DNA of 64,000 bases, taken from contig JANSYQ010000008.1 in assembly GCA_024742305.1 (NCBI GenBank), forward strand, positions 61,254 through 125,253, read 5' to 3'. Made by a program: the position numbers and the translations under genes. Shown in pieces: positions 25,144 through 34,584 of the stretch. A model generated the notes under the pieces. That model was not told the DNA's origin. It was given only the letters and a program-made list of their open reading frames with translations, and searched no databases. This DNA is from a bacterium (GTDB taxonomy: Bacteria; Bacteroidota; Bacteroidia; Flavobacteriales_D; Crocinitomicaceae). Every line of letters begins with the position of its first letter. The first letter of the stretch is position 1.

Positions 25144-27582
25144 TTAAAACTCGAAAATCACCCCGATTGTTGGTGTCACTGTTGTTTGTTCGTTAGAGAT
25201 GAGCAGTGGAATCGCGTTGGAACCATCAGGTTCCAATGGTTGTCCGTCTGTTGTTGCGAACCCCGTATTATCCTCGTTTCGTTTGAAGGTGTAGAACGGC
25301 GGTGTTTCGTTGGTGAATCCTAAAATGTTTTGAATGTCCACATAGAAATCGAAACTTACGTTTTTTAAGTTGACGATTTTATCCAATCGGAAATCCAGTT
25401 GATTGAAGGCACGCAATCTTTCCGAATTCACGTTGTCGAAATCCAAGACACCGTTTCCTGTTGTTGCATAAACCATTTGAGAGGCTTCAAGATCGAATGG
25501 CGTGTATGGAACCCCGCCTGCAAAACGATATTTCAAGCCTAGTTTCCAGCTCTTGTTCTTTCCAAAATTCCACCCGAAAGTAGAGGAGAAGAGATGTCGA
25601 CTATCCCAGGCAGAAGGAATCAATTCACCATCGGCTCCGGAGAATAAGGAACGTACATACGTATAACTCACTACATAGAAAATGTTCTTCACGAGTTTCT
25701 GCTGCACGAAAACTTCAAATCCGTAGGTTTGACCATCACCAATGGTGTTCACTTCTTCGTTTCCAACAGCACCAAATTCTTGTCCTTGATTAGCCAAAGA
25801 GATGCCATTGACCACCGACACCGGATAATTGCTGTAATCTTTGTAGAATCCTTCAACAGTAACACGCAAACCTTTGGTCGGGAGCCATTGTGTACCCAAC
25901 ACGTAGTGATCGGATTGTATGTAATCCAAATCTTGGTTTTGAAGCACGTTATTGGCATCGCGATAGCCCAATGTGGTATAGGTCGGGATTTTGTAATAGC
26001 TACCTAGAGATGCCGTCAGATCCCATTTCGAGTTGAGGTGATAGGCGAAGGAAACCCTTGGCGATAAAGTATTCAATGGATTGTTTCCGTTATCTGTGAA
26101 CGAGTTCATGTCGGTACGAACCCCTGCCGAAACCAACAATTTCTCATTGAAGAATTCTTTGGAGACTTGTCCGAAAGCACCGTATTTGAAAAACTCAATC
26201 GCCGATTCATTTTCGATGATTACTGCCGGAACAATTTCATTCCCTGCAGTGTCCAATACGGCCCCAGTAACTTTGTTAAACAAGTTGGAGTTGTACTTTA
26301 CGTATTGCCCCATCACCCCGAAAGAGTATTTCCATCCGTTCACGTATTTGTTGTAATCGAAACGGAATTTGTTTTCAATTTCCTGTGATTCCAAGAGGAA
26401 GTTTCGGAACTCTTCTTCGCCGTTGCGAGCATCTTCGAATTGATCGAGTTGGTTATCAAACATATTACGACTCACCGCCAAATTCCAAAAACCATTTTCA
26501 ACTCGACGTTTTATGGCAACCCCTGTAGTGTAGTTCCACTGCGTGATGAAAGGAAGAGATCTTCGTAAAAACTCTGTTTCGTCGTTATCCTGGCGGGTCG
26601 GGGCAAAATTGAATCGATCATACGCTCCTAAACCGATGGCAGTAACAGTTGTTTTATTGTCCGGTCGGAAGGTTGTTTTAAATTGGAAATCTGAAAAATT
26701 CGGGCGAATTGGTAGGTCGATCAAAGTGAAGAGGAAGTCGAGATAGGAGGTTCTTGCCGATACCAAAAAATCGTTCTTTTTTCCCATCGGACCTTCCAGT
26801 GTAAGAACACTTTCTGTAAATCCAACACGGGCATTTCCTGAGAGCTTTTCGCGGTTTCCTTGTCGTTGCGAAATAACGAATGTTGAGGCCAATGCATTGT
26901 CGTATCGTGCATCAAAAGCTGAGGAGCTGAGTTTCAAATCTTCAATAAAAGAAACGTTCAGAATTCCTTGTGCACCACCTGACGATCCTTGTGTTTGAAA
27001 GTGATTTAGCACCGGAATTTCAATGCCATCCAAATAATACACGTTTTCGTTGGGAGCTCCCCCACGAATAATAATGTCGTTTCTTTGGGCACCACCTGAG
27101 GAACCGCCTACGCCCGGAAGTGTTTGTACCACCTTGGAAACGTCGAAATTCCCTCCTGGATTGGATTCAATTTCTACCGATGTTAGTTTTTGGACAGATA
27201 ACGGAGTAATCATATCCGTTGTTTTGGCAATTTTATTTTCGTCGTAAACTACCTCCACGGGGCCAATTTCCTGCGTGATGGACTCCAATCCAAAATTTAC
27301 GGTCTCCACGTTCCCGGAATTCACAGGAATATTGAACTTCTTCAAGGGTTCATATCCGCTAACGGTAACTACAAGGGTGTAAGTGCCAACAGGGACATCG
27401 AAGCTAAAACTCCCATCGAAATCGGTAATTGCCCCCAATTGCGTTCCTTCGGCAAAAACTTTAGCATAAGGAATGGGTTCTTCCGTATTGAGATCCTTTA
27501 CATTACCTTGAATAGTTCCCGTGTTTTGCGCCCATAATGTATTGCAAACAAGCAGGATAGCACCCAGTAAAACAGCCTTCAT
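25144..27582 (-). CDS. TonB-dependent receptor with carboxypeptidase-regulatory-like domain
   Basis: 812 residues. Signal peptide (LLVCNTLWA-Q), then a CarboxypepD_reg-like beta-sandwich (about 22-110: GTIQGNVKDLNTEEPIPYAK, DFDGSFSFDVPVGTYTLVV), a plug (about 125-240: SVQKLTSVEIESNPGGNFDV, PGVGGSSGGAQRNDIIIRGG, YYLDGIEIPVLNHF) and a 22-strand-type barrel ending in the aromatic residue of GVIFEF. It imports an unknown ligand using TonB energy. The ATG at 27582 is preceded 17 bp upstream by a perfect 16-bp palindrome, a candidate operator. No SusD-like gene accompanies it, so it need not be a glycan system. Confidence 0.92.
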   Translation of the reverse strand: MKAVLLGAILLVCNTLWAQNTGTIQGNVKDLNTEEPIPYAKVFAEGTQLGAITDFDGSFSFDVPVGTYTLVVTVSGYEPLKKFNIPVNSGNVETVNFGLESITQEIGPVEVVYDENKIAKTTDMITPLSVQKLTSVEIESNPGGNFDVSKVVQTLPGVGGSSGGAQRNDIIIRGGAPNENVYYLDGIEIPVLNHFQTQGSSGGAQGILNVSFIEDLKLSSSAFDARYDNALASTFVISQRQGNREKLSGNARVGFTESVLTLEGPMGKKNDFLVSARTSYLDFLFTLIDLPIRPNFSDFQFKTTFRPDNKTTVTAIGLGAYDRFNFAPTRQDNDETEFLRRSLPFITQWNYTTGVAIKRRVENGFWNLAVSRNMFDNQLDQFEDARNGEEEFRNFLLESQEIENKFRFDYNKYVNGWKYSFGVMGQYVKYNSNLFNKVTGAVLDTAGNEIVPAVIIENESAIEFFKYGAFGQVSKEFFNEKLLVSAGVRTDMNSFTDNGNNPLNTLSPRVSFAYHLNSKWDLTASLGSYYKIPTYTTLGYRDANNVLQNQDLDYIQSDHYVLGTQWLPTKGLRVTVEGFYKDYSNYPVSVVNGISLANQGQEFGAVGNEEVNTIGDGQTYGFEVFVQQKLVKNIFYVVSYTYVRSLFSGADGELIPSAWDSRHLFSSTFGWNFGKNKSWKLGLKYRFAGGVPYTPFDLEASQMVYATTGNGVLDFDNVNSERLRAFNQLDFRLDKIVNLKNVSFDFYVDIQNILGFTNETPPFYTFKRNEDNTGFATTDGQPLEPDGSNAIPLLISNEQTTVTPTIGVIFEF

Positions 27583-27598
27583 ATAAAACCTACGTATA

Positions 27599-27614
27599 AT
27601 TTACCCGGGTAAAT
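27599..27614. promoter_or_regulatory. 16-bp perfect palindrome upstream of the TonB receptor
   Basis: ATTTACCC followed by its exact complement GGGTAAAT forms a 16-bp palindrome 17 bp upstream of the minus-strand ATG at 27582. The size and symmetry fit a dimeric repressor site in the 5' leader. A half-similar TTACCCGGGTT sequence occurs at 50606-50616 upstream of the NDH-2 gene. The regulator is unknown. Confidence 0.45.
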
Positions 27615-27670
27615 GTACAACATTTATACAAAAACGTTAAACAAAATGTGTTAAATGGATTTATATTCGT

Positions 27671-28288
27671 TTACAGTGACGATTTTGTTGTCTCGGCAAG
27701 CGCTGGATGCACCTTGGCAATCTCTCGCAACGTATCATTGCCCTTCTCATAGATCATCTGAAATACATCAAACACTGGCAGTACAGGTTCTCCTTTCGCT
27801 TGGAGAACAAATTCATCACCAGGTTGTACTTTTCCTTCCTTCAAAACACGAAAATAAGTACCCGATCTACCAAAATCGACAAAGTGCTTCACGGCTAAAC
27901 TTGAATCCATCCGCACGTTGAGTTTCATGCATGGTTGGCGTGGTTCCGAGACTTGAACAACAGCTTCGCCCACTTGAAAGGTATCGCCAATTGATACTGT
28001 TTTTTCGTCCAATCCTTCAACGGTTAAATTTTCACCGAACATGCCGTAACTCCACTCCAAATCGGGGTGCAAATCCTTCCAATGATCGTAATGATCGGCA
28101 GAGTAAGCATAGCATGCCTTGTCTATGCCGCCGTGGTATTTGCGGTCAACAACAGCATCGGATTTCACGTCTGTTTTTTCTAAAACGATGCCGTGCTCTG
28201 CAGGATACTTGAAAATCCCAGTTATGACTTCTTGACCCTTCCACTCAACAGTTTGTTTTTCACCAATATTTGTTGCCACCACTTTCAT
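27671..28288 (-). CDS. MOSC domain protein (YiiM-like)
   Basis: 205 residues from the ATG at 28288 (MKVVATNIGEKQTVEWKG). A longer in-frame extension to 28426 adds 46 residues with no family match. The MOSC (molybdenum cofactor sulfurase C-terminal) features are KSDAVVDRKYHGGIDKACYAY, MFGENLTVEGLDE, IGDTFQVGEAVVQVSEPRQPC with the conserved Cys near residue 120, and SGTYFRVLKEGKVQPGDE. The C-terminal extension (VFDVFQMIYEKGNDTLREI) matches the 3-alpha domain of YiiM. Members reduce N-hydroxylated bases or similar compounds with a molybdenum cofactor. It is a single cytoplasmic gene, 241 bp from the divergent T9SS gene. Confidence 0.88.
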   Translation of the reverse strand: MKVVATNIGEKQTVEWKGQEVITGIFKYPAEHGIVLEKTDVKSDAVVDRKYHGGIDKACYAYSADHYDHWKDLHPDLEWSYGMFGENLTVEGLDEKTVSIGDTFQVGEAVVQVSEPRQPCMKLNVRMDSSLAVKHFVDFGRSGTYFRVLKEGKVQPGDEFVLQAKGEPVLPVFDVFQMIYEKGNDTLREIAKVHPALAETTKSSL

Positions 28289-28529
28289 ATCTGCAAGATA
28301 CAACTTAGTGATTCTACGTACGAGAAACCACGTAAAAAAAGTACCGTTGAAATACGCGAAGAAATCCGCAATTGTACTCTTGATGCTTGATTCCATCCTT
28401 CTTAGCTTTGGAATAACCTCAAGCACTGCGGTGTTTTAAATCGATTTAAAAGGACATAAAGTTCCCAAAGGTTAGGTACAGTAAAGCGCAATCTGTACCG
28501 CTTTTATTAACTATTTAAATTGAGTAAAG

Positions 28530-30026
28530 ATGAAAAAGAGATTTACGCTTTTAGCGCTCTGTGGCTTGCTTGCCACTGGAGCCTCGGCACAGATCATTCA
28601 GTCGGTAAACCCGGACACACCCATTTGGGGAGTAACAAACAACACGGGGATCGCAATAGCTCCAGATTATCACTGGAATGCAATCGTTTATGATGATCCG
28701 GCAGGAGATTACTGGATTCAATGGAGAGATGCTGCAACAGCGGCATTGCTTGACATAGATAACCAACCGGGTGCCAATCCCGATGTAGCATATTATGGAA
28801 ACGCGGATGCCTTGGTCGTTGCTTATGAAAACGGCGGCGGTATTTTCGTTGACGATTATTACCTGAACACAGTTGTACCGGTAGATTATGTATTGAACAT
28901 GAACACGGGTATTGCCGGAGGTATTAATCCGAATGTGGATATGAGCAGCCAAGGAGATGGTGTCCTTACGTGGGAAGACGGTGGAGGAACTGTTTTTGCC
29001 TGTGCTTTCCAAATTGGACCTTTTGCAGCAGGACCAATTGTACCAATGGCTCCTGGAACAATGCCTGACGTGGCACTAATGGACAATTCGAAAGAGCTTG
29101 TTTTAACTTATGAGCAAGGCGGTCAATTGATTATTGAGACATATGATTACATGACTCTACAAGCAGGAGGCGCAGCTCCAACAAGTCCGCCAGTCAACAT
29201 TGCGACGAATGGTATCGGATGGGAATGGCCACGCGTTCAAGCAAACAGAAACCAATTGTTTGGAGGTCCTGATCTGTACACAGTTGTGGCTCAGGATAAC
29301 ATGGGCGGTGGTTTGTACGATGTTTTTGGACACTTCTTTATTGGTTCAGGAAACTTGGTAGCAAACCCATTGGTAAACGTTCCAATGAACGGTTGTGCAC
29401 CTAGCTTCCCGCGTCCGGTGGTAGCTTATGATCGTGACGAGGTACACATTGCCTTTTCAGTAGATCATACGTGTGCGTTCCCTCCAACAGATCCAAGTTC
29501 ACAAGACATTTTGATGGTGCATTACGATCATGGCGGTGGTAATATGCCGCTAACTCCTCCAGGTGTTTTCTTAGAGGTGAACCAATTCGATTTGCCATTT
29601 GCAAATTCTGCGACATCATTGAACACCGAGTACGACGGTTTCTTTATGATCAACAATACGAATTACTGTGAAGGAACAGCCTTTAACGATCCGGGAGATT
29701 TGTTCTGGAAAGTTCGTGATCCGGCAGTTCCGGCATGGCGTCAAGCGGAGCCAAGCAAGTTCACCGTTGAAATCGAAAAAGGAGTGATGTCTAACTTTAT
29801 TACTGTGGATGTTACTACTTTGGATGAGTCTGTTACAGAGAACGATATCGAAATGGAATTTGCGGTGTACGATCAGTCCGGTCGATTGATTGAAGTGCCA
29901 TCGTTTGAGCAAAACGGCATGAGCTTCCAAATTGATGTAACGAATTTAGAGCAAGGTATTTACCTGTTACAGTACACTCTTAACGGCGAAACGCAAGCCG
30001 AAAGAATCCCTCATTTTACTAACTAA
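28530..30026 (+). CDS. Secreted protein with T9SS sorting domain, no known catalytic domain
   Basis: 498 residues. Signal peptide (LLATGASA-Q), then a repetitive beta-rich body with many DGGG/ENGGG segments (ENGGGIFVDDYY, WEDGGGTVFACAF, HYDHGGGNM). These look like blades of a propeller made of about 45-residue repeats. The C-terminal ~85 residues form a type A T9SS domain (FAVYDQSGRLIEVPSFEQ, LEQGIYLLQYTLNGE). It is expected at the cell surface or outside. I do not recognise a family or function. The ATG at 28530 directly precedes the signal peptide. A rho-independent terminator lies 27 bp after the stop. Confidence 0.8.
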   Translation: MKKRFTLLALCGLLATGASAQIIQSVNPDTPIWGVTNNTGIAIAPDYHWNAIVYDDPAGDYWIQWRDAATAALLDIDNQPGANPDVAYYGNADALVVAYENGGGIFVDDYYLNTVVPVDYVLNMNTGIAGGINPNVDMSSQGDGVLTWEDGGGTVFACAFQIGPFAAGPIVPMAPGTMPDVALMDNSKELVLTYEQGGQLIIETYDYMTLQAGGAAPTSPPVNIATNGIGWEWPRVQANRNQLFGGPDLYTVVAQDNMGGGLYDVFGHFFIGSGNLVANPLVNVPMNGCAPSFPRPVVAYDRDEVHIAFSVDHTCAFPPTDPSSQDILMVHYDHGGGNMPLTPPGVFLEVNQFDLPFANSATSLNTEYDGFFMINNTNYCEGTAFNDPGDLFWKVRDPAVPAWRQAEPSKFTVEIEKGVMSNFITVDVTTLDESVTENDIEMEFAVYDQSGRLIEVPSFEQNGMSFQIDVTNLEQGIYLLQYTLNGETQAERIPHFTN

Positions 30027-30052
30027 TCACCTTTTCCAGTAAAATGACTGAG

Positions 30053-30092
30053 CGCTTCTCTTTCCTGTTTGGAGGGAGAAGCGTTTTTGTTT
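30053..30092 (+). terminator. Rho-independent terminator after the T9SS gene
   Basis: A 13-bp stem with two wobble pairs (30053-30065 with 30071-30083) and a 5-nt loop is followed by TTTTTGTTTT. It ends transcription of 28530-30026 just before the convergent tricorn-like gene. Confidence 0.8.
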
Positions 30093-30099
30093 TCAGTAT

Positions 30100-33000
30100 T
30101 TACTCATCCTTCATCAATTCCTCGACTGCCGTTTCCAATTGCTTATCGCGACCTTCCGCTACCGATTTATAATCGTTTTTGATTTTGATGTCTGGTTCGA
30201 ACTGATAGTTCTCTTGAAGGTTTCCATCCATGTCCTGAACACCAACTTGCGGAATTCCAAAGTAGAGATTTCGGTTAATTTGCGTTTCCCACCACACGGC
30301 AGTCATTGTTCCAGGAACTGGCATTCCAATGGTTTTTCCAAGGTCGAGCGCACGATACGCGAAAGGGAACCCATGAGCATCCGAATAATTTCCTTCACCA
30401 ATTAAAACAGCCGATGGACGGTACCATTTCGATAGCGGTTCGTGTCCAATTTGTTGTCCACGAGGCACGAACGTAGCGTACATCTTTCCACCGAGGAAGG
30501 TCGCTAAATCATCGTGCAGCCAACCGCCTCCATTGAATCGCGTATCTACGATCAAAGCATCTTTGTCGGCATGTTTTCCGAGTGCGTCTGAGTACACTTG
30601 TCGGAAACTAGCATCGTTCATTCCACGCACGTGCACATAGCCAATCGTTCCGCCGGAAAGTTCTTCTACTTGAGCATTGCGCTTTTTCACGTAGCGTTCG
30701 TAAGCAAGGTTGTTCATGGCGCCCATTGAGATTGGTTGGAACACTTCGCTGTACACTTTACCATCAACAATGAAAGTCACTAACACATTTTTCCCGTTCT
30801 GATGATTCATCAACTGGAAGTAATGTGGCAAGTTTTGAATTTCTGTGTTGTTAATTTTCGTGATGATCATGCCGTCCTTCGCATGCGATCCGTCGATCAA
30901 TAGCGGACTTTTGTGAATGATTTCAATCGCCTTGATTCCCTTGCCATCGAAACCGTAATCAGGATAGAACCCGAACGATGCGGTTTGGTCACCTCCTTCT
31001 TTCGAGAAACGGTATCCGGAACCTGTATGCGAAGCGTTTAGCTCACCTAGCAATTCACTCAGCATTTCAGCAAAGTCAGGACCGTTGTTGATGTGCGGTA
31101 GGAACTTGGCGTATTCTTCTTTGTAGAAGTCCCAATCTACGCCGTGCATGTCTTCTACGTAAAACTTTTTGAGTGCTTGACGCCATGCATGATTGTAGAT
31201 GTACTCAAATTCTGCTTGTTGGTTCAGCTCCATTTTAGCCGAGTAAGAAACTCCTTTTGGTTTTCCGCTTTCTGCGTTGATTACCTGAATGGAACGGTTT
31301 GAAATTACGATGATGTGGGACTCGTCTTTATCAAACTTAATGCTTCCGCCTCCTGTACCTAGTTTTGCCAACAATTTGGTTTCGTTCTTCTTGAAATCTT
31401 GCACCCACAGATCGTAGCCTTTCTCGAAAGAACTCAAATAGAACATCTTGCTTCCGTCTTTTTTTACGATGGCATCGCTCAAACTGGAAGAATGAATGGT
31501 CAAGCGCTTGGTACGATCTTTAGCATTCTCCAAATCAAATTTCAACGGATCTATTTTCTTCTTTTCGTCCTCATCCTTTTTCGATTTATCCTTCTTGCTT
31601 GCTGAGCTAGTAGAAGCTTCGTCTTTTGATTTGTCCTTTTCAGCTTCTTCCAATAATGCCGCCTCTGATTCCGAAAGGTTGAATTTATCGTACGCACTTT
31701 TTGTCAAGAACATGGCGTAGGCATCATCTTGGAATCCCCAGCTGCCGTGACTTTTCATTCCGTTTCTGCCCGACATCCACAAGATAGCTTCACCGCCCAT
31801 GATCCATTTCGGGCTGTTGCAATCATAGCCGCTTTCTGTCAAGTTGATAATTTCTTTTCCGTCGGCAGAAACCAATCCAACATCTGAATTCCATCGATTG
31901 TAGGGTAAGTATTGCACTAAAAACCACTTTCCATCGGGGGACCACTCGTAGTATTGATCGCCATCAGAATAGGAATAGTTGTATTTTTTCTCCAAAACAG
32001 TACGCACTTCCTTAGACTCAAGATTCAGTACCTTCAAGATTACGCGCTCCTCCAAAAAGGCAATTTCCTTTCCATCGGGTGAGTAACTGGGTTGAAAGGT
32101 TTCTTTTTCGCTCACAAGTATTTCTTCCTCCTCTAAAACTGAGGAAGCGTAGAACAATTTTTCTTCTTCACGCGTTAAGTTTACTTGATACAAATTCCAA
32201 CTTTCGTTGCGTTCCCCAGCGAATAAAATAGATCTTCCATCGGGCGAGAAACTTACGTTTCGTTCTTGTTCAGGTGTGTTAGTGATTCGTTTTGTATCTG
32301 AGTAGTCGAGGGAGGTCACAAAGATTTCTCCATGGGCTACGAAAGCAATTTCTTTTCCGTTTGGCGAGAGTACCATTTCACTCACTTCGCCTTTTACGTC
32401 CACTAACTCCGTTGCGTTAAAGTTGTCATCTATGTTGATTTGGATGTTGAGTTTTTGCGGTTCGCTGCCTTCTTGAAGCGTGTACAATTCTCCATCGTAG
32501 CTAAAGGACAGAATACCTTTATCGGACATCGTTAAAAAACGTACCGGATGATTTTCAAAAAAAGTGATTTGAACGGGCGTTTTACCAGCAATTGTTTTCT
32601 TCCAAATATTGAAACTTCCTGATTGCTCCGACAAATAATAGAACGATTGCTCGTCGCTGCTCCAAACCGGATTTCGATCTTCACCATCAAAAGTGGTCAA
32701 TTGTGTGTGCTCCTTGGTTTGCGGATCGTACATCCAAATATCACGCGCAACGGATGAGGTATGGTGCTTTCTCCATTGATTCTCGTAGCCTTTTCTGTCG
32801 TGATAGATGAGTTTCGTTTTGTCCTTGTTCCATTGCGCATTTTCTGCGGGAGTAGTTAGCACTTGATCTAAGTTTCCATTGGTATCGATGGCGTACAATT
32901 CGCTCAATACACCTGAGGGAAATTGACTGTTCAAGTAAGAGTCAAGTCGAGTTGATGTAAACAGGATCGAACCGTCGTTTTCTACCGCACACGGATAATC

Positions 33001-33321
33001 TCCTGAAGAGTGAAAGGTGATTCTTTCCGCAGCACCTCCGTTAGACGGCATGGTGTAAATGTCGTAGTTTCCATAGCGATTGGATGCAAAGGCAATGGTT
33101 TTACCATCGGGCGACCAAGTGGCCATGAAATCGTGGTCCTGATGCGTAGTGATGGCGTTTGCCTGTCCGCCTTTGGCATCCACAAGGTAGATGTCGCCTT
33201 TGTAGTTAAACGCGATGGTGGAACCGTCAGGAGAGATGGCAGGATAGCGCAACCAAAGAGGAGCCTGGGCATAAGTTGTACTGAAAAGGCACAAGAAAAG
33301 TGCTGAGAACAAGAGTTTCAT
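30100..33321 (-). CDS. Tricorn-like protease (PD40 repeats plus S41 peptidase)
   Basis: 1073 residues. Signal peptide (CLFSTTYA-Q), two successive blocks of PD40/TolB-like propeller repeats (about 20-440: YPAISPDGSTIAFNYKGD, WSPDGKTIAFASNRYGN, FSPDGRSILFAGERN), a charged low-complexity stretch rich in Lys/Asp/Ser (about 550-600, KDKSKKDEDEKKK), a PDZ-like domain (about 790-880) and an S41 peptidase core (about 900-1040: IGYVHVRGMND, LIVDTRFNGGGWLHDD). This is the layout of tricorn core proteases. It probably trims peptides in the periplasm. The ATG at 33321 fits the signal peptide. It is an isolated gene that converges with the T9SS gene. Confidence 0.92.
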   Translation of the reverse strand: MKLLFSALFLCLFSTTYAQAPLWLRYPAISPDGSTIAFNYKGDIYLVDAKGGQANAITTHQDHDFMATWSPDGKTIAFASNRYGNYDIYTMPSNGGAAERITFHSSGDYPCAVENDGSILFTSTRLDSYLNSQFPSGVLSELYAIDTNGNLDQVLTTPAENAQWNKDKTKLIYHDRKGYENQWRKHHTSSVARDIWMYDPQTKEHTQLTTFDGEDRNPVWSSDEQSFYYLSEQSGSFNIWKKTIAGKTPVQITFFENHPVRFLTMSDKGILSFSYDGELYTLQEGSEPQKLNIQINIDDNFNATELVDVKGEVSEMVLSPNGKEIAFVAHGEIFVTSLDYSDTKRITNTPEQERNVSFSPDGRSILFAGERNESWNLYQVNLTREEEKLFYASSVLEEEEILVSEKETFQPSYSPDGKEIAFLEERVILKVLNLESKEVRTVLEKKYNYSYSDGDQYYEWSPDGKWFLVQYLPYNRWNSDVGLVSADGKEIINLTESGYDCNSPKWIMGGEAILWMSGRNGMKSHGSWGFQDDAYAMFLTKSAYDKFNLSESEAALLEEAEKDKSKDEASTSSASKKDKSKKDEDEKKKIDPLKFDLENAKDRTKRLTIHSSSLSDAIVKKDGSKMFYLSSFEKGYDLWVQDFKKNETKLLAKLGTGGGSIKFDKDESHIIVISNRSIQVINAESGKPKGVSYSAKMELNQQAEFEYIYNHAWRQALKKFYVEDMHGVDWDFYKEEYAKFLPHINNGPDFAEMLSELLGELNASHTGSGYRFSKEGGDQTASFGFYPDYGFDGKGIKAIEIIHKSPLLIDGSHAKDGMIITKINNTEIQNLPHYFQLMNHQNGKNVLVTFIVDGKVYSEVFQPISMGAMNNLAYERYVKKRNAQVEELSGGTIGYVHVRGMNDASFRQVYSDALGKHADKDALIVDTRFNGGGWLHDDLATFLGGKMYATFVPRGQQIGHEPLSKWYRPSAVLIGEGNYSDAHGFPFAYRALDLGKTIGMPVPGTMTAVWWETQINRNLYFGIPQVGVQDMDGNLQENYQFEPDIKIKNDYKSVAEGRDKQLETAVEELMKDE

Positions 33322-33434
33322 AAGGAGTAATTTTCAATGCAGGTGACAATTTACGGAATTATGAAACAAGAAAGTGGGAGTTATGGATGAGTGGTTTCTT
33401 CGATGAATAAAAGTAGAAACCACTTTTTTAGTGA

Positions 33435-34532
33435 TTAATCCATGACTGGAACCGTTACTTTCCACTCTTTGGTTTTACGTGCACCAGCTTTGTTAACAAC
33501 AGTAATTGTTCCATTTAAGGTGGTAGTTTCATCTACTTTTACGCGCAGAGTGGCTACGCCCTCGTGAACTTTAATTACTCCACCTTGCTCGCATGTAACC
33601 TCAGGATTGTTTGTAGAGTCGAATGCGGCCATGAGGACTTTAATTTCTACTTCTTCACCTTTTTCAGAGTAACTTGGACCATACGCGAGTGGCATTATTG
33701 TGTCAAAGCTGTAGCAATCTGAACTGACACGACTTTTGATGAGACCCAGCGCTTTTTTTCGTGCTAGCAAAATCCTGGATTCTTGTATACACAAAAAATG
33801 CAAAGCTTGTTGCGCTGAGTATGTTTGATCTTCACCTGTACGCGGTGTTAGCGATAGTAGTATTTCAAACAAGAATACCTTGTCTTCAGGATATACGTTT
33901 TGTAGTAATTCACGGAAATATTGTGAATCGCTCTCGTCTCCTTTTAGTTCCTTACGACTGATTTCTCCAATAGCGCGACTTTTATCTCGTTGTAGCTCAC
34001 CGTTAATAGATCGATAGTGGGAGTTAGCGCAAATTTTGACAACTGCATCTCTGTATCGAACGACACTTCTTAAAACCTCGTCAGAGTGGAAATAATCCTC
34101 TTCATCATCCTTGATTTTTCGAGCGTCAATTCTTGCTGGGTACATGTAGTCATCCCGAAGTTTTGATAATGCAGATTGAGCGCCGATTGCCGCTAGTATT
34201 TTTCGTTTTTCTTCATGAATTCCCTTGATAATTCTTTCATAGCCTTCCTCAATGTCTTCTATGGCATCAACTTGCGTATCAATCATGGAAACTCTTGGGG
34301 CATTACCGTTGCGATCAGTAGCAATTAAAGCGCCTTTTTCAGCTCGTAATGAAATAAAGTAACCATATCCTTGGTCGTAGATATTTCGTGAACTCTCAAA
34401 ATAATTATCGAACTGCATGGCAAGTATGATGTCGTTCGTTGTAGAATCCTCGTTGGAACTACACGAAAAAAGAAGTGGGGTTGAACATAAGAAGACAAGG
34501 GAAGCCAGTGCTGCTTTTGAAATTTTGCGCAT
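33435..34532 (-). CDS. GldM-like lipoprotein lacking the C-terminal GldM domains
   Basis: 365 residues. Lipoprotein signal (LLFSC, Cys24) followed by acidic SSNED. Residues about 45-280 are long amphipathic helices like the D1 four-helix bundle of GldM. Residues about 285-363 resemble GldM domain D2: KGEEVEIKVLMAAFDSTNNPE, GGVIKVHEGVATLRV, GTITVVNKAGARKTKEWKV. GldM proper has an N-terminal membrane helix and two further C-terminal domains reaching the outer membrane; both are missing here. The gene is followed upstream on the same strand by a PorP/SprF gene after 52 bp. A T9SS- or gliding-related accessory role is inferred; the GldM relation is by pattern only. Confidence 0.65.
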   Translation of the reverse strand: MRKISKAALASLVFLCSTPLLFSCSSNEDSTTNDIILAMQFDNYFESSRNIYDQGYGYFISLRAEKGALIATDRNGNAPRVSMIDTQVDAIEDIEEGYERIIKGIHEEKRKILAAIGAQSALSKLRDDYMYPARIDARKIKDDEEDYFHSDEVLRSVVRYRDAVVKICANSHYRSINGELQRDKSRAIGEISRKELKGDESDSQYFRELLQNVYPEDKVFLFEILLSLTPRTGEDQTYSAQQALHFLCIQESRILLARKKALGLIKSRVSSDCYSFDTIMPLAYGPSYSEKGEEVEIKVLMAAFDSTNNPEVTCEQGGVIKVHEGVATLRVKVDETTTLNGTITVVNKAGARKTKEWKVTVPVMD

Positions 34533-34584
34533 AGAATTGTATTTACGCCGAAAAAGATAGCGAATAGAAATGGTTACGCCTTAA

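Noticed and set aside
28289..28426. N-terminal extension of the MOSC protein
   Set aside because: The MOSC fold starts at the ATG at 28288; the extension is unrelated to the family.
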